Origin: Chara braunii
Lineage: Eukaryota > Streptophyta > Charophyceae > Charales > Characeae
Assembly: GCA_003427395.1 (NCBI GenBank)
Contig: BFEA01000047.1
Coordinates: forward strand, 1,275,774 to 1,304,740
Direction of reading: 5' to 3'
DNA length: 28,967 nucleotides
Shown here: piece by piece, positions 17,800 to 27,339 of the stretch
Layout of the letters: every line of letters begins with the position of its first letter
Position numbering within the stretch: the first letter of the stretch is position 1
Notes under the pieces: model-generated
The model's database searches: none
What the model saw: the letters and a program-made list of their open reading frames with translations, nothing else
Told to the model about the DNA's origin: nothing
Made by a program: the position numbers and the translations under genes

Positions 17800-18890
17800 T
17801 TCCTCTAAGGAGTGAGGGCACGTACTCTGATCATAGCAGTGGTCTGCTCGATCATCGTCTACGAGTATTTTTGTTAGTACTGCCGCCCGTATTATTGTTC
17901 ACAGTCACCTTCCTTAGCCACACTGCTGACTCGCTTCTGAATATTCACAGACTGCGCCTTTGGGTTATAGCCTGCGTTTTGGAGTCATAGCCAGTGTACT
18001 TCGGATCATGGATTGTGCAGGTGGTGAAATTGTTCTTTGGTTGAAACTGACACTGCTACGTGGACGGGTGTATGGACTTGACCTGACGATAGTCTGCACA
18101 ATTAGTAACTATGTATACCCCGGTGACTGCTATTGACAAAACCAGGCTGCTTCATCGCTTAGAGTAGTCATACGGTCGTAGCTTCGGCAGTAGGCGTCAA
18201 AGAAAGGGAGAGCTATGCTCATTTGGTGAAGGCGATAAATGTATAGTTGCTATGATGTTCGAGTTTCGCCGATCGATGCCGCATCAATACATTTTGGCTT
18301 TTTGGACAGTATTCGACTGTTTAATTGACTTTCATCAAGATTCTACCAATAGGAACTCTGTTTGGCTGGGTATGGCTGTTCTTTGACGTCCGAAGGGAGA
18401 GCAAAGGGGATGGTGATTGCCCTTTGGACTAATGATTTAAGGAGTGGGGGATCCGGCAATCTTAGGACATAGAGTGGGAAGGTGTTGCTCGTTGTCGGTC
18501 GAACAGGCAACATCACAATGCTGATCCTCGCCATGTATCGCCGTGCTAGTTGTTGAGCAACTCCTTAATTTGGTTAGGATTTGTTGTCTTGCCATGCACT
18601 CTACTAAGCACTTTGAAGTGCATAGACTCGGTACATTGGCTAAGCACTTGTTGTACATTCACTGTACACTTACCGTGCGTTTACCTGAGTCTCGATTAGA
18701 ACATAGGGGAGATGTGCTCTATTTGAATACTGCCCTTTTGGATTGCGCAAGGGGGGGGGCGGGGGGGGTCTTGGCCAGGGAATCAAGAGGTGTGACTTGG
18801 GAAAGTGATCCAATTGGCAAGAGGGGTCATTGCCGAGACTTGGAGGTTTGTCTGGAGACTGGTACATTACATCCAGACTGGGAACTGATA
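17800..18890. other. mixed sequence, no gene recognised
   Basis: No convincing frame, repeat or RNA gene. A 140-codon frame at 18543-18965 runs over a G run near 18750-18769 and into a dispersed repeat. It lacks any recognisable motif, and I do not call it a gene. Confidence 0.4.
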
Positions 18891-18892
18891 AT

Positions 18893-19095
18893 CTCTACTG
18901 CGTTTTGGCCACCATTGCAGGGCCCTCAGGATCTGAAGGTGAGAAGGTCCTCTCGTGTGAGTTGAGTTGACCCCTTCTCGTATCTCGAGCATCTGACTCT
19001 TATCCTTTTATCCTTCGTAATCTCAGTCTAGTCTTTGTTCGGAGAGGAAAGTGACAAAGGGGGATTGCAACATGTAGGACCACATCAAGGCTGTA
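18893..19095 (+). repeat. diverged direct repeat, copy 1
   Basis: Shares an ordered series of words with 24106-24310: GTTTTG, CATTGC and GGGCCCT near the start, TCTCGTATCT, CAGTCTAGTCT, AGAGGAAAG and GGGATTGCAAC near the end. The divergence is high with small indels. It is either an old pair of long terminal repeats around about 5 kb, or two copies of a dispersed element. Confidence 0.55.
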
Positions 19096-19199
19096 TATGT
19101 TTTGTTTTCTTTTTCATGACTCTGTCTGAATCTAAAGGGGGATCTACTGTGCATGTTTAAGTCATCTGTTTGTGGTAAAAATCATGATTTTTGCATGCG

Positions 19200-19990
19200 A
19201 TGATTGAACTGGGGCTGGAGATGAGGTCCTCCTAACTGATCCGGTTGCCTTTCTCGTTTGCCTAAGACATTGAACTCTGGCCGGAGATGAGGTTCTCCTG
19301 ACTGATCTTGTCGCCTTCCTCGTTTGCCTAAAACATTAAACTGAGGCTGGAGATGAGGTCCTCCTGACTGATCCGGTCGCCTTGCTTGTCTGTCTAAGAT
19401 ATTGAACTAGGGTTGGAGATGAGGTTGTCCTGAATGATCTGGTCACCTTGCTCGATTGCCTAAGACATTGAACTGGGGCTGGAGATGAGGTCATCCTGGC
19501 TGATCCGATCGCCTTGCTCGATTTCCTAAGACATTGAACTAGGCTGGAGATAAGGTCCTCCCGACTGATCTGGTTGCCTTGCTCGTTTGCGTAAGACATT
19601 GAATTGGGGTTGGAGATGAGGTCGTTCTTGCTGATCCGGTCGCCTTGCTCGTTTTGCTAAGACATTGACCCGGGGCTAGAGATGAGGTCCCCCTGACTAA
19701 TCCGGTCGCCTTGCTCGTTTACCTAAGACATTGAACTGTGGATGGAGATGAGGTCCTCCTGACTGATTCGGTCGCCTTGCTCATTTTGCCTAAGACATTG
19801 AAGTGGGGTTGGAGATGAGGTCCTCCTGACTGATCCGGTCGCCTTCCTCGTTTGTCTAAGACATTGAACTGAGGTTGGAGATGAGGTCCTCCTGACTGAT
19901 CCGGTTGCCTTCCTCGTTTGTCTAAGACATTGAATTGGGGTTGGAGATGACGTCCTCCTGACTGATCCGGCCGCCTTGCTAAGTCAGTCA
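19200..19990. repeat. 66-bp minisatellite, about 12 copies
   Basis: The anchor GGAGATGAGG recurs at 19217, 19283, 19349, 19415, 19481, 19546, 19612, 19678, 19744, 19811, 19877 and 19943, so spacing is 66 bp apart from one 65 and one 67. Each unit carries a CTGATCCGGTCGCCTTGCTC segment and a TAAGACATTGAACT segment. Because 66 is a multiple of three, the minus strand is open over several units as a 22-residue repeat (VQCLRQSSKATGSVRRTSSP). The 65- and 67-bp units shift the frame, so it is probably not coding. Confidence 0.93.
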
Positions 19991-20635
19991 GTTTTGCTTG
20001 TTGACAAAGGCCTTACCCTTCTCATAGTAAGAATAGTCCAGGCTAACGTGTTAGTGACTGCATGAAGTTTGATTGAGAAGAAATTGCAAAGTTAATGATT
20101 AACTAAATAAGATACTGGTCTCATGTTTTTGTACTTAGGACAAACAAAAGATGAAAACTTTGGATGAACGAACTCTTGTTCTGAAACATCCGTCCGTATG
20201 ATGAATGAACAAGGGATACCAACATGTGAACCAATAAGTCAACTTACAGACAAGTAGTTGATGAAGTAGATGACTTGTACGTGGCTCATACGTCGTTCAT
20301 GAGCCCTTATCGTATGTGCGCTGGGATTTTCGGGGCTCGGCCTCCGAAGCAACATGGTTGGCGGCACCAGCCAAAAGGAGGCCACACTGGTTCGTTTCTT
20401 TTCGGATGCGTAAGCTAATGAACCCGATATCAATCAAGAGCCAATCAAACAAGTCAAACAAGTCATGCAAGTCTGAACCCAATGCCCGGTATGATAACTC
20501 CGATTGTGAATAAAAGTCCCCAACTCGATTGATAGCTCATGTCATAAGCAGCGTGTAATAAAAAAAAAGTAAAGAAAAGCGGGACAGAGGAGAATGTAGG
20601 CAAAGAGGAGGAGGGCAAGAGAAACAATAATAATC
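19991..20635. other. mixed sequence, no gene recognised
   Basis: No repeat, RNA gene or protein domain was recognised. Short overlapping frames on both strands at 20239-20513 are mutual shadows. Confidence 0.4.
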
Positions 20636-20639
20636 AATA

Positions 20640-21110
20640 ATGCACTCCTGCCCACTTCCTCTTCAGGCTACTCCCCTAGCACCACCTCGGCTATGCAAGA
20701 TCCCTTCCTTCAAATGATCTCTAACATCATTATTGTACAGATCTTCGCAGAGCGCCCATCCTCCTTCTAACAATTGTATCGAGCAATGGAGGATGGTGTT
20801 GTCAATCGTCACCTTTGTGAAGACCAGCAGCAGAACGGTCAGCTTGACGCCTGGTAAGTCCAGGTTGGCTTCCCTTCACCTCTCGCCGCAATCTCACAGG
20901 TATGATCCTCCTCCTCCTCGCCCAACCTCACCTCCTACATCTATTGCTATGGGTATGGCGGCTATGGGCGCTCAGCACGTTTCCCTCAAGGTTGGCGTCA
21001 CGCAGCATCATTTGGCGCCATCAGCATAATCTCCCAGCCTTATGAGGAGCAACTGGCCAAGAGTTCGGGCAAGGCCAGATGTCCGCCCCACCCCCCAACG
21101 GTCTGACAGT
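20640..21110 (+). other. possible decayed coding fragment, unidentified
   Basis: One plus-strand frame reads smoothly from about 20642 to a stop near 20769 (it includes SAMQDPFLQMISNIIIVQIF). Other open pieces follow, with a Tyr/Gly-rich part (YCYGYGGYGRS) near 20945-20975 and PTV before a stop near 21105. A GTAAGT (20854) and a CTCACAG (ending 20899) could bound a very small intron, but 46 bp is short for most lineages. No family was recognised. It could be the remains of a retrotransposon gag or nothing. Confidence 0.2.
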
Positions 21111-21113
21111 CGA

Positions 21114-21165
21114 TATAAAGTGTTGACTCACGTTGACTGACGTTGACCAGTCCCTCCTTTGACCG
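21114..21165 (+). promoter_or_regulatory. TATAAAG followed by phased TTGAC motifs
   Basis: TATAAAG lies at 21114-21120. TTGAC follows at 21123, 21133 and 21143, exactly 10 bp apart, and again at 21159 as TTTGACC. In plants TTGAC with a following C or T is the core of WRKY-bound W-boxes, and 10-bp phasing would place them on one helix face. Function is unproven and the phasing may simply come from a 10-bp tandem duplication. Confidence 0.35.
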
Positions 21166-21169
21166 TTGT

Positions 21170-22250
21170 CGGTGCGAATACCCTTACAGGGGTATCCGCC
21201 CCATTTTTTGTAAGCGACGGGAATAAGTTTGGTTTAAAGTTTAAATATACCGCTCGAGGGCGAGGCTGCATCTGTGATTTACGTTGGCTGGGCGATTGAC
21301 TAGAATAGAGAGTGTGTGGGCGCGCAGATTTGAGGTGCGCGTGATTTTTTTTTTGTTGATGATTGAAAAGTCGGCATAGTTGTCGGCCAGGCTTTTGTTT
21401 CTGATTAAACTAGGATTAAAAAGATTATGCCTTTTGGTTGGTACGTTTGCCTGTGACTTGTGTGTTCGCACGGAGGACAGCCTCGACAACCATGTGAGCT
21501 TGAGAATGTTTCGGTAGATATGAGCGTTGTACATTATTTGTTTATCTAGGTGTTCGATATCGCTAGACTCAGCCTTGGACCTAACACTATTGGTTACGGT
21601 ATCAGACTACTATTCGGGAGATTTAGGGATCGAGATCGGGCGGCAACGACGCAAGGATATCTGAATGGCGTGGAGAGACCGTGGGGTTGAGGATCATGCG
21701 AGGTTATCCCCCAAGGTTTTGCTACCGCGGGGTCGACTTTGTTTTTATCTGCCGTAAGGTATTATCTCATCCTTTTATTTTTATTATGTTGTTATCTCTC
21801 GTTTTATGAGTTGGACACGATGTCGGGACTAAGGGCGGTCAGCGTATATGCGAGTCGGTGCGTGTTTTGACCTGCGACATAGGTGAAACCTTGGCGGGTT
21901 CGCCGTCCGCCAGCCGCTGACTGCCATAAAGAGGGCTTGAGTGGGCATGGTTGTAGGGACCGAAGGACGACATGCGGCCGTGTCGAGTGCCCGACTGGTC
22001 TGAGAAACCTCTTCCACCATCGGCTCAAAGTTTTCCTTTGAATCTTTGTTCTTACCACTAAGACCCGCATTAGGGCCATTCCACTTTGACCTATGTCTAA
22101 GCCTACGACAGAGTCATGCCTCAGTTGACTGTGTAGAAGTGCCCTTTGGAAGTCCGAGGTGGTGGGGGTTGGGACCAAGTGCGGTGAGCCCAGGGCGCTA
22201 TGACAAGGGGCCTGAATCAGTGTCGGGGTTGCCTTAGCCGATCTGGTTCA
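21170..22250. other. mixed sequence, no gene recognised
   Basis: A small hairpin ATACCC/GGGTAT occurs at about 21178-21195. A 124-codon minus-strand frame at 21804-22178 has no domain I recognise. Nothing else could be supported. Confidence 0.4.
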
Positions 22251-22257
22251 GCTAGCG

Positions 22258-22337
22258 TACCCTGGGAGGGTAGCCCGATATTTGATCTGCTTTTGTGAAG
22301 TCCCGGTCATGGGACTGCCTGCTTGTCCTTCAGGACA
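22258..22337. repeat. three consecutive perfect hairpins
   Basis: TACCCT-GGG-AGGGTA (22258-22272), AGTCCC-GGTCAT-GGGACT (22299-22316) and TGTCCT-TC-AGGACA (22324-22337) follow one another within 80 bp. Each has a six-pair perfect stem and a 2- to 6-nt loop. They could be part of a structured RNA or the stems of a degraded element. Confidence 0.5.
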
Positions 22338-22344
22338 TCCCTTA

Positions 22345-24105
22345 AAATTGGACCGATACCGAGAAAATTTGCATAGTCTGGGCAAGGATGACGCGCATAA
22401 GTTGAAGAAAAGCCCGGGGCGATCTGCTTTTTTCTCCCTCTTTTGCTTCCGTGGAAGTCGATCGTTGTGAGACCGGACGTTGACGAGAACTGCTCTAATG
22501 CTTTGCCGAAAGGAGACGAGGGGACTAATCGGCGGGCGCAAAAGAGAAAGGAAGTGAACGTGGGCATGGATTGTGCCTGGGTACATTCGAAGCTTAGGAT
22601 GGCGGAATAGAGGTGGAGTAGAGTATATCGGAAGGTTGAAACCGTAGGTTGAAACCGTAACTCCTTCGTCTCTCATCGGTTTTAGGCGGGAAAGAGTGTT
22701 AATCCGGGATTTTTTAGGTAGGCGAGTACACTGGTAAGGTTAGTTTTGGTGTTAAGTGTGTAGGATGGGAGCTATGACAGAAACGTCGTGCACAAAGATA
22801 GTCGAGAGGGAAAGGATGGTGGGAGTGAAGACTTCGTATCTCGCTCGATCCTAGATGGATTCGAGCGGGATAAGATTTAAGATGGGGGGGGGTTATACGG
22901 GGCAACTTCGATGGAGCTGTTAGTTTTGGCGTCCGTAGAATCGGAAAGAAGTTAGAAGGAAGAAGGGTCGCGCGGAGAGTTGGCAAGAGTGGATATGGCG
23001 GATTTTTGAAAGCAGCGTTTTCACTCGATTCTGCGTTGAATCGAACGAAGCAAGAGGGTAGCTTAAAGTTCTCTAGCCGGATGAATCGAAATAATGATGT
23101 TAGATTTAGAGAAAAGTTAGGAAGATAGAAGTTAAAAGGGAAAAGTGTAGGGGGTATGAAGGGAAGGAAGATTTGGGAAGTGAGAGTTATCATTCCGAGA
23201 TCTAGCGGAAGATTCATGCGACCTTGTTTACTTGTACTACGGAGTCAGCGTGGGCGCAGACAAATACTTAAAGTTGGCCGACGCGTTTGCTCATTCTAAG
23301 CGGGAAAGGCGGGATCACCTGCCCGAAATAGCAGTTGGGGGTGCTTACCTCCAAGGCGGTGAAGAGAATGAGTGAGGGTAGGAGAGAGAAAAGAGGGGGA
23401 TGCACTAGGGTGGATCCCTGACCAGGTGCATTCAATGGAGAAGGTCCACGGGAGTAGAGAGGTAAGTCGAAGAGGAAGAGAGAGAGACAGGGAGAGGGTG
23501 AAGGGAGTACGGACACTTACCTGAGAGTCGAGGTGCAGGGCGAGTCAAGCGGGGTTGTAGATTCACTGTTAGCCGTATGCCGCCCCCCGTAGGTATGTAG
23601 TAGCAAGGGAGCAAGCTTCGAGGGTTGGAGACTTAATCGTCGGCGGGAGCAGCGTCTATCCCACTGAACGAACAGGTTACAGGCAGGCAACGGGGGAGTA
23701 GCTCACCTGCAGGACGATGTGTTGCTTAGCTGCTGACCGGTGAGATGTCGATCCCAACAATCGACGCGACGAGGAGACTAAGTCGCAGGGGTAAGGCGCT
23801 GCTCGAGCTGTTGTTATGTTTCTCAGGCAAAGGGAAGTAGGTTCAGAACGCTCTGACCCCTGCATCGACACATTGTCGTTTGAAGCACATACACTCGAAG
23901 AACTGCGACTTCCGCAGGCAGTAGGTTGTAGCCAGGAGTGTTCTTTGTTTGAGGACTGTATGCTATTCGGATACAGCTGCCCCAAGGGTGTGCGGCGATG
24001 TTTTGATCTGAGAAGAGAGCAAACCCGTTAAGGGGAGGAGAAGGGGTTGTTGCTGCGAGTTGGAAGGTCATCAGGGAGGGCTTGATTGTTGTTGATCAAG
24101 TCGTT
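22345..24105. other. purine-rich plus strand, no gene recognised
   Basis: From about 22680 to 23560 the plus strand is strongly purine-rich (GGAAAG and GAGAGAG runs), the mirror image of the pyrimidine-rich left part of the window. This opens long minus-strand frames (142 codons at 22248-22676, 167 at 22714-23217), which are Pro/Ser/Leu/Phe-rich without domains. I cannot support them as genes. Confidence 0.45.
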
Positions 24106-24310
24106 TTGCACTTCGGCTGCCATTGCGAGGGCCCTTAGGCGAGTCAAGGAACCAAGGCTCTCTCGCATGAGTCTGAGAGCACCTCTCTTGTATCTGAGAG
24201 TCTTAATGTATCTTTTTCTGCTCTTCTGACTCCAAGTCTAGTCTGATATTCTTAGAGGAAGGCGGCAGGCGGGATTGCAACCCGTAGGGCCGCAACAAGG
24301 CTCTATGGGG
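24106..24310 (+). repeat. diverged direct repeat, copy 2
   Basis: Second copy of the repeat at 18893-19095, in the same orientation about 5.2 kb downstream. The best conserved part is its end, GGGATTGCAACCCGTAGG followed by GCAACAAGGCT, against GGGATTGCAACATGTAGG and ACATCAAGGCT in copy 1. Confidence 0.55.
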
Positions 24311-24627
24311 AGTCCACCCACCGATTGTAGGAGCTCTGCCGGAAACTAGGCGAGGTTCTGGAGGCAGGGAACTGACAGGTATATTGTTTTCTATTTGTAT
24401 CCCACTATATCCTTGTTTGACTATTTCCCCTTAGTTTGACTGATTGTATGCATGTGTTTCCCCTGTGATTCTTGCTTTTGTTTAAGATTAATCAGACTGA
24501 ATAAAAAAAATGCATGCGTGAAGTTCAAGTTTTCCTTTATTTTTAACTGAACGCAAACTAAGGGATGAACTAGGGGGAAGGTGGGAGGAGGCAGACTGCA
24601 CGCGTTTGAACGGGTCAACCAAGGATT

Positions 24628-25396
24628 GGACATTGTTTCTAAATGGAATGACCTAGGGCTATGTTTATTTGACTGTTTTCTGAAGAGCCAGACATTGTTT
24701 CTAAGCTGAATGGTCTGATTGCTATGTTTATTTTTGAGGGTTTGCCTAATTGAAGGGTTTAGTTTCTTGTTTCATTCTGAGGGAGACTTTCTAGTCTAAG
24801 GCTAAGCATTGTTTCTAAGCGAAATGCTTTACTTATATTTGAAAACCACGCATATAAGTAGAGCGAAATGCCTAATTGAAAGGTTCAGTTTCTTGTTTCA
24901 TTATGAGGAAGACTTTCTGGTCTAAGGCTAAGCATCGTTTCTAAGCGAAATGCTTTGCTTATATTTGAAAACTACGCTTATAAGCATAAAAACCGCGCAT
25001 ATAAGTATAAACTAAGTATATCAAAAAATACTTTACTTATATTTGAATGTTAACTGGCAGTTGGACATTGTTTCTAAGTTGAATAGTCTGACACTAAGCT
25101 ATATCATTAAGAAGAGAGAAAGAAATAACTGAGTATAATTAGAAGTGATCTGGGCAAGTTGAGCATCGTTTCCAAGCCGAATCGCTCAGTCCCCTGTCTA
25201 TATTGTCTTTTCTTTGTTTAAAAACGAAGTCGGAGAATTATTAAACTTTGCATATTAAACGTTTTCGGCGACTAAACATTGTTTCTAAGTTGAATGCATA
25301 TGCCCAAAGAAGAGAAAAGCGGTAGTGCAACCTGTTCATGTATATCCTAAGGCATGCTAGGCATTGTTTCCAAGTTGAATGGTCTAGCACTATGCC
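24628..25396 (+). repeat. series of eight hairpins with a constant 12-nt loop
   Basis: A loop of the form GTTTCTAAGYYG or close variant recurs between an ATT/AAT closing helix. Hairpins lie at about 24628-24653, 24689-24717, 24804-24829, 24930-24955, 25060-25092, 25159-25189, 25274-25297 and 25351-25396. Loop sequence and length stay constant while outer stems change and remain paired: CAGAC/GTCTG, AAGC/GCTT, GGAC/GTCT, TTGAGC/GCTCAG, TGCTAGGC/GTCTAGCA. Several carry one bulged base at the same place, after AAT on the 3' side. Pairing is weak in the first and poor in the seventh. No protein is encoded and I do not recognise an RNA family. The strand is the one on which the loop is written and is not proven. 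Confidence 0.75.
24744..24995 (+). repeat. 126-bp tandem duplication with compensatory hairpin change
   Basis: 24744-24869 and 24870-24995 are near-identical. Each contains one constant-loop hairpin and a second hairpin just downstream: ACTTATAT/ATATAAGT at 24831-24859 in the first copy and GCTTATA/TATAAGC at 24957-24985 in the second. The A-T pair at the base of the stem is replaced by G-C, so both partners changed together. Confidence 0.8.
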
Positions 25397-25679
25397 ATAT
25401 GTGAGTGGGGTATACGGGTTAAATCATTTGAAAGGTTCATGAACTATCTATGAGGATTTTGACTTGGGGATGGTGAGAGTACTTACTCCTTCTGGTTTGG
25501 TCTTGCATGTGGCTGAGTGAGATTATTACTTAGTCAGAGATTCAGTTTGATAGGTAGTTGCTTTAGTTGCTCGCCACGTGCTACAGCTATATGAGTTAGT
25601 TTCAATTCCTGCATTTTCTGATCTAACTTTCTTTACTAAGGTCAATTCTTGCATTTTCTGGGATCATTTCTTATACTTA

Positions 25680-26250
25680 ACTTTGTATAAATCTTGGTAA
25701 GATACTTTCTTTACGGAAAGCGCTGCCCAAATTTCTACAAATCCAAGGAGTTAGTTAAATTTTGATTTTTCAAAGTCCAACTTATCTAAATTATATATAT
25801 GGCTTAGTAGAAATGTGGGAAGTTTTTTTTTTAAAAGGGAGTGCTGCCCAAATTTCTACAAATCTAGGGAGTTAAACAAAATTGAACCTTAAGAAGTCAA
25901 AAGTCACTTTAAAATTTTGAACTTAGTTTTGTACAAATCTTGGATTAGCATTTTTCTAAAAGGAGGGCTGTCAAAATTTCTAAAAATATAAGAAGTTTGT
26001 TAAATTTTATCTTGGTTGAACTCAAGTTTTGTTTTTTGAGTTCATATCTGAGTTAGTATAAATCTGGGAAGTCTGCTTTTCTAAAAAGAATGTTGCCCAA
26101 ACTTTTACTAAATCAGAGAGTTAGACAAAACTTGACTTTCGAACGTTAAAAATTATTCCAGTTTTTATATTCGAGCTAGTATAAATGATTAGAAGGTACT
26201 TTCCATATAGGAAGGGCTGCCGAAATTTTCTTAGTTTAGAGAAGATAAAA
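25680..26250 (+). repeat. five-copy repeat of 121-125 bp with a variable hairpin
   Basis: The phrase GCTGCCCAAATTTCTACAAA or a variant occurs at 25722, 25843, 25967, 26092 and 26217, with spacings of 121, 124, 125 and 125. Just before it most units have a small hairpin whose stem changes but still pairs: CTTTC/GAAAG, a T-run with AAAA, TTTCT/AGGA-like, CTTTT/AAAAG and CTTTCC/GGAAGG. Each unit also starts with GTATAAATCTNGG-like words and has GAGTTAG after the phrase. It follows directly after the constant-loop hairpin series. Confidence 0.78.
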
Positions 26251-26254
26251 TATA

Positions 26255-27120
26255 TTTTGACAGGTGGCGATTTTGGTGATCCACTCTGTACGGAGGAGAT
26301 TCAGACAGGGTTTACCTTTCTTTGAGTACTTCCTTAGAGGTAGATTCAGACTTAGTTAGTTAGGACGATTTTTGAATGAGATCGTGATATGGAGGTTATA
26401 CTCGATTTCAACTTATAGATTTAGCCTGGGGATTGACCTGTCTTGTGGTACAACTCATTTTGATCGTTTAATTCAAGATCCGAACTAAATTTAGCTTGAT
26501 CCCAAGAGGATCATCTTATGTTATCATTGATAGCAGGTCGATTGCCGATTCGTCGGTTTACGGCTCAACTCCAATTCATCCTCAATAGTAAACCTAAAAA
26601 GGATTTAGCCCTGGTGATTTTTATTGTTTTATTAAGGTTTTCACCCGGATTTTTATTGAATGACCATTTAACAAAGGTACTGAGTATTTAATTGTGGAAG
26701 GTTGAATAATAGCTGGGGCTTGCATGGCTAAAGCGAAGGGTATGAGTATAGAGAATGGTCTTAGTTGACTTCGTGTAGTGTGTGGATTTTTGATTGACTT
26801 ATTGAGGTGATTGCATGTACGTTTCTATGGTTTGGACTTTGAATTTAACTGTCTACGATCACATATATATATATGATTGTGAGGAGTCTCACTGTGATTT
26901 TGAGAAGTGATTGTCATATAGTTATTCCCCTTTTACATATGTACAAGTACATACCTAAGTTTGGGTGATTGCGTGGCATGAGGGGCTCACGCTTAAGGGT
27001 TTAACTAGGGTTGAGATTGAGGAAGAAAGAAAACCTCTTTTATTGTTGAATGATTCTTAAAGATTTCTTAGTCGGATGTTGGTCCTAGGTTTGAATTCGA
27101 GGTCCTTATCCAAGACATCT
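26255..27120. other. mixed sequence, no gene recognised
   Basis: No frame, RNA gene or unit repeat could be supported. A short TA repeat lies at about 26863-26875. Confidence 0.4.
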
Positions 27121-27140
27121 TAGGTCCTAGACTGCGCATG

Positions 27141-27333
27141 GAAGGGATTATCCTTCGGGCAGAGCCTATTTGCCCTGTCTACCAGGAAACTCAGCCTAAA
27201 GGTTGGAGGTGCCGCGGAGGCCACACGACTATTCCTTCAGTCGTGCAATATCGTGAAGGGGTAAACCTTCACGATACTTCGAGTTTGACACTTGAGTATC
27301 ATAAGCGGTACTCGACCCCACGATGGACCGCTT
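27141..27333 (+). repeat. chain of six adjacent hairpins
   Basis: Successive stems are GAAGG/CCTTC (27141-27156), GGGCA/TGCCC (27157-27175), CAGCC/GGTTG (27192-27205, one G-U pair), CACGACT/AGTCGTG (27224-27245), TATCGTGAAGG/CCTTCACGATA (27249-27276, 11 pairs, loop GGTAAA) and AAGCGG/CCGCTT (27303-27333). The fourth and fifth are well beyond chance for their length. The tight order resembles a structured RNA. A 74-codon frame across it is probably incidental. Confidence 0.5.
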
Positions 27334-27339
27334 GGTTAT

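Noticed and set aside
20854-20899. 46-bp intron with GTAAGT and CTCACAG
   Set aside because: Very short, and joining the flanks does not produce a recognisable protein.
21804-22178. 124-codon minus-strand frame
   Set aside because: No recognisable family, no supporting signals and overlapping frames in other phases.
22714-23217. 167-codon minus-strand frame
   Set aside because: The opposite strand is purine-rich, which removes stops by composition. The translation is Pro/Leu/Ser/Phe-rich with no domain.
24628-26250. CRISPR-like array
   Set aside because: Units are hairpins with variable stems and uneven spacing, there are no unique spacers between identical repeats, and the context is eukaryotic.
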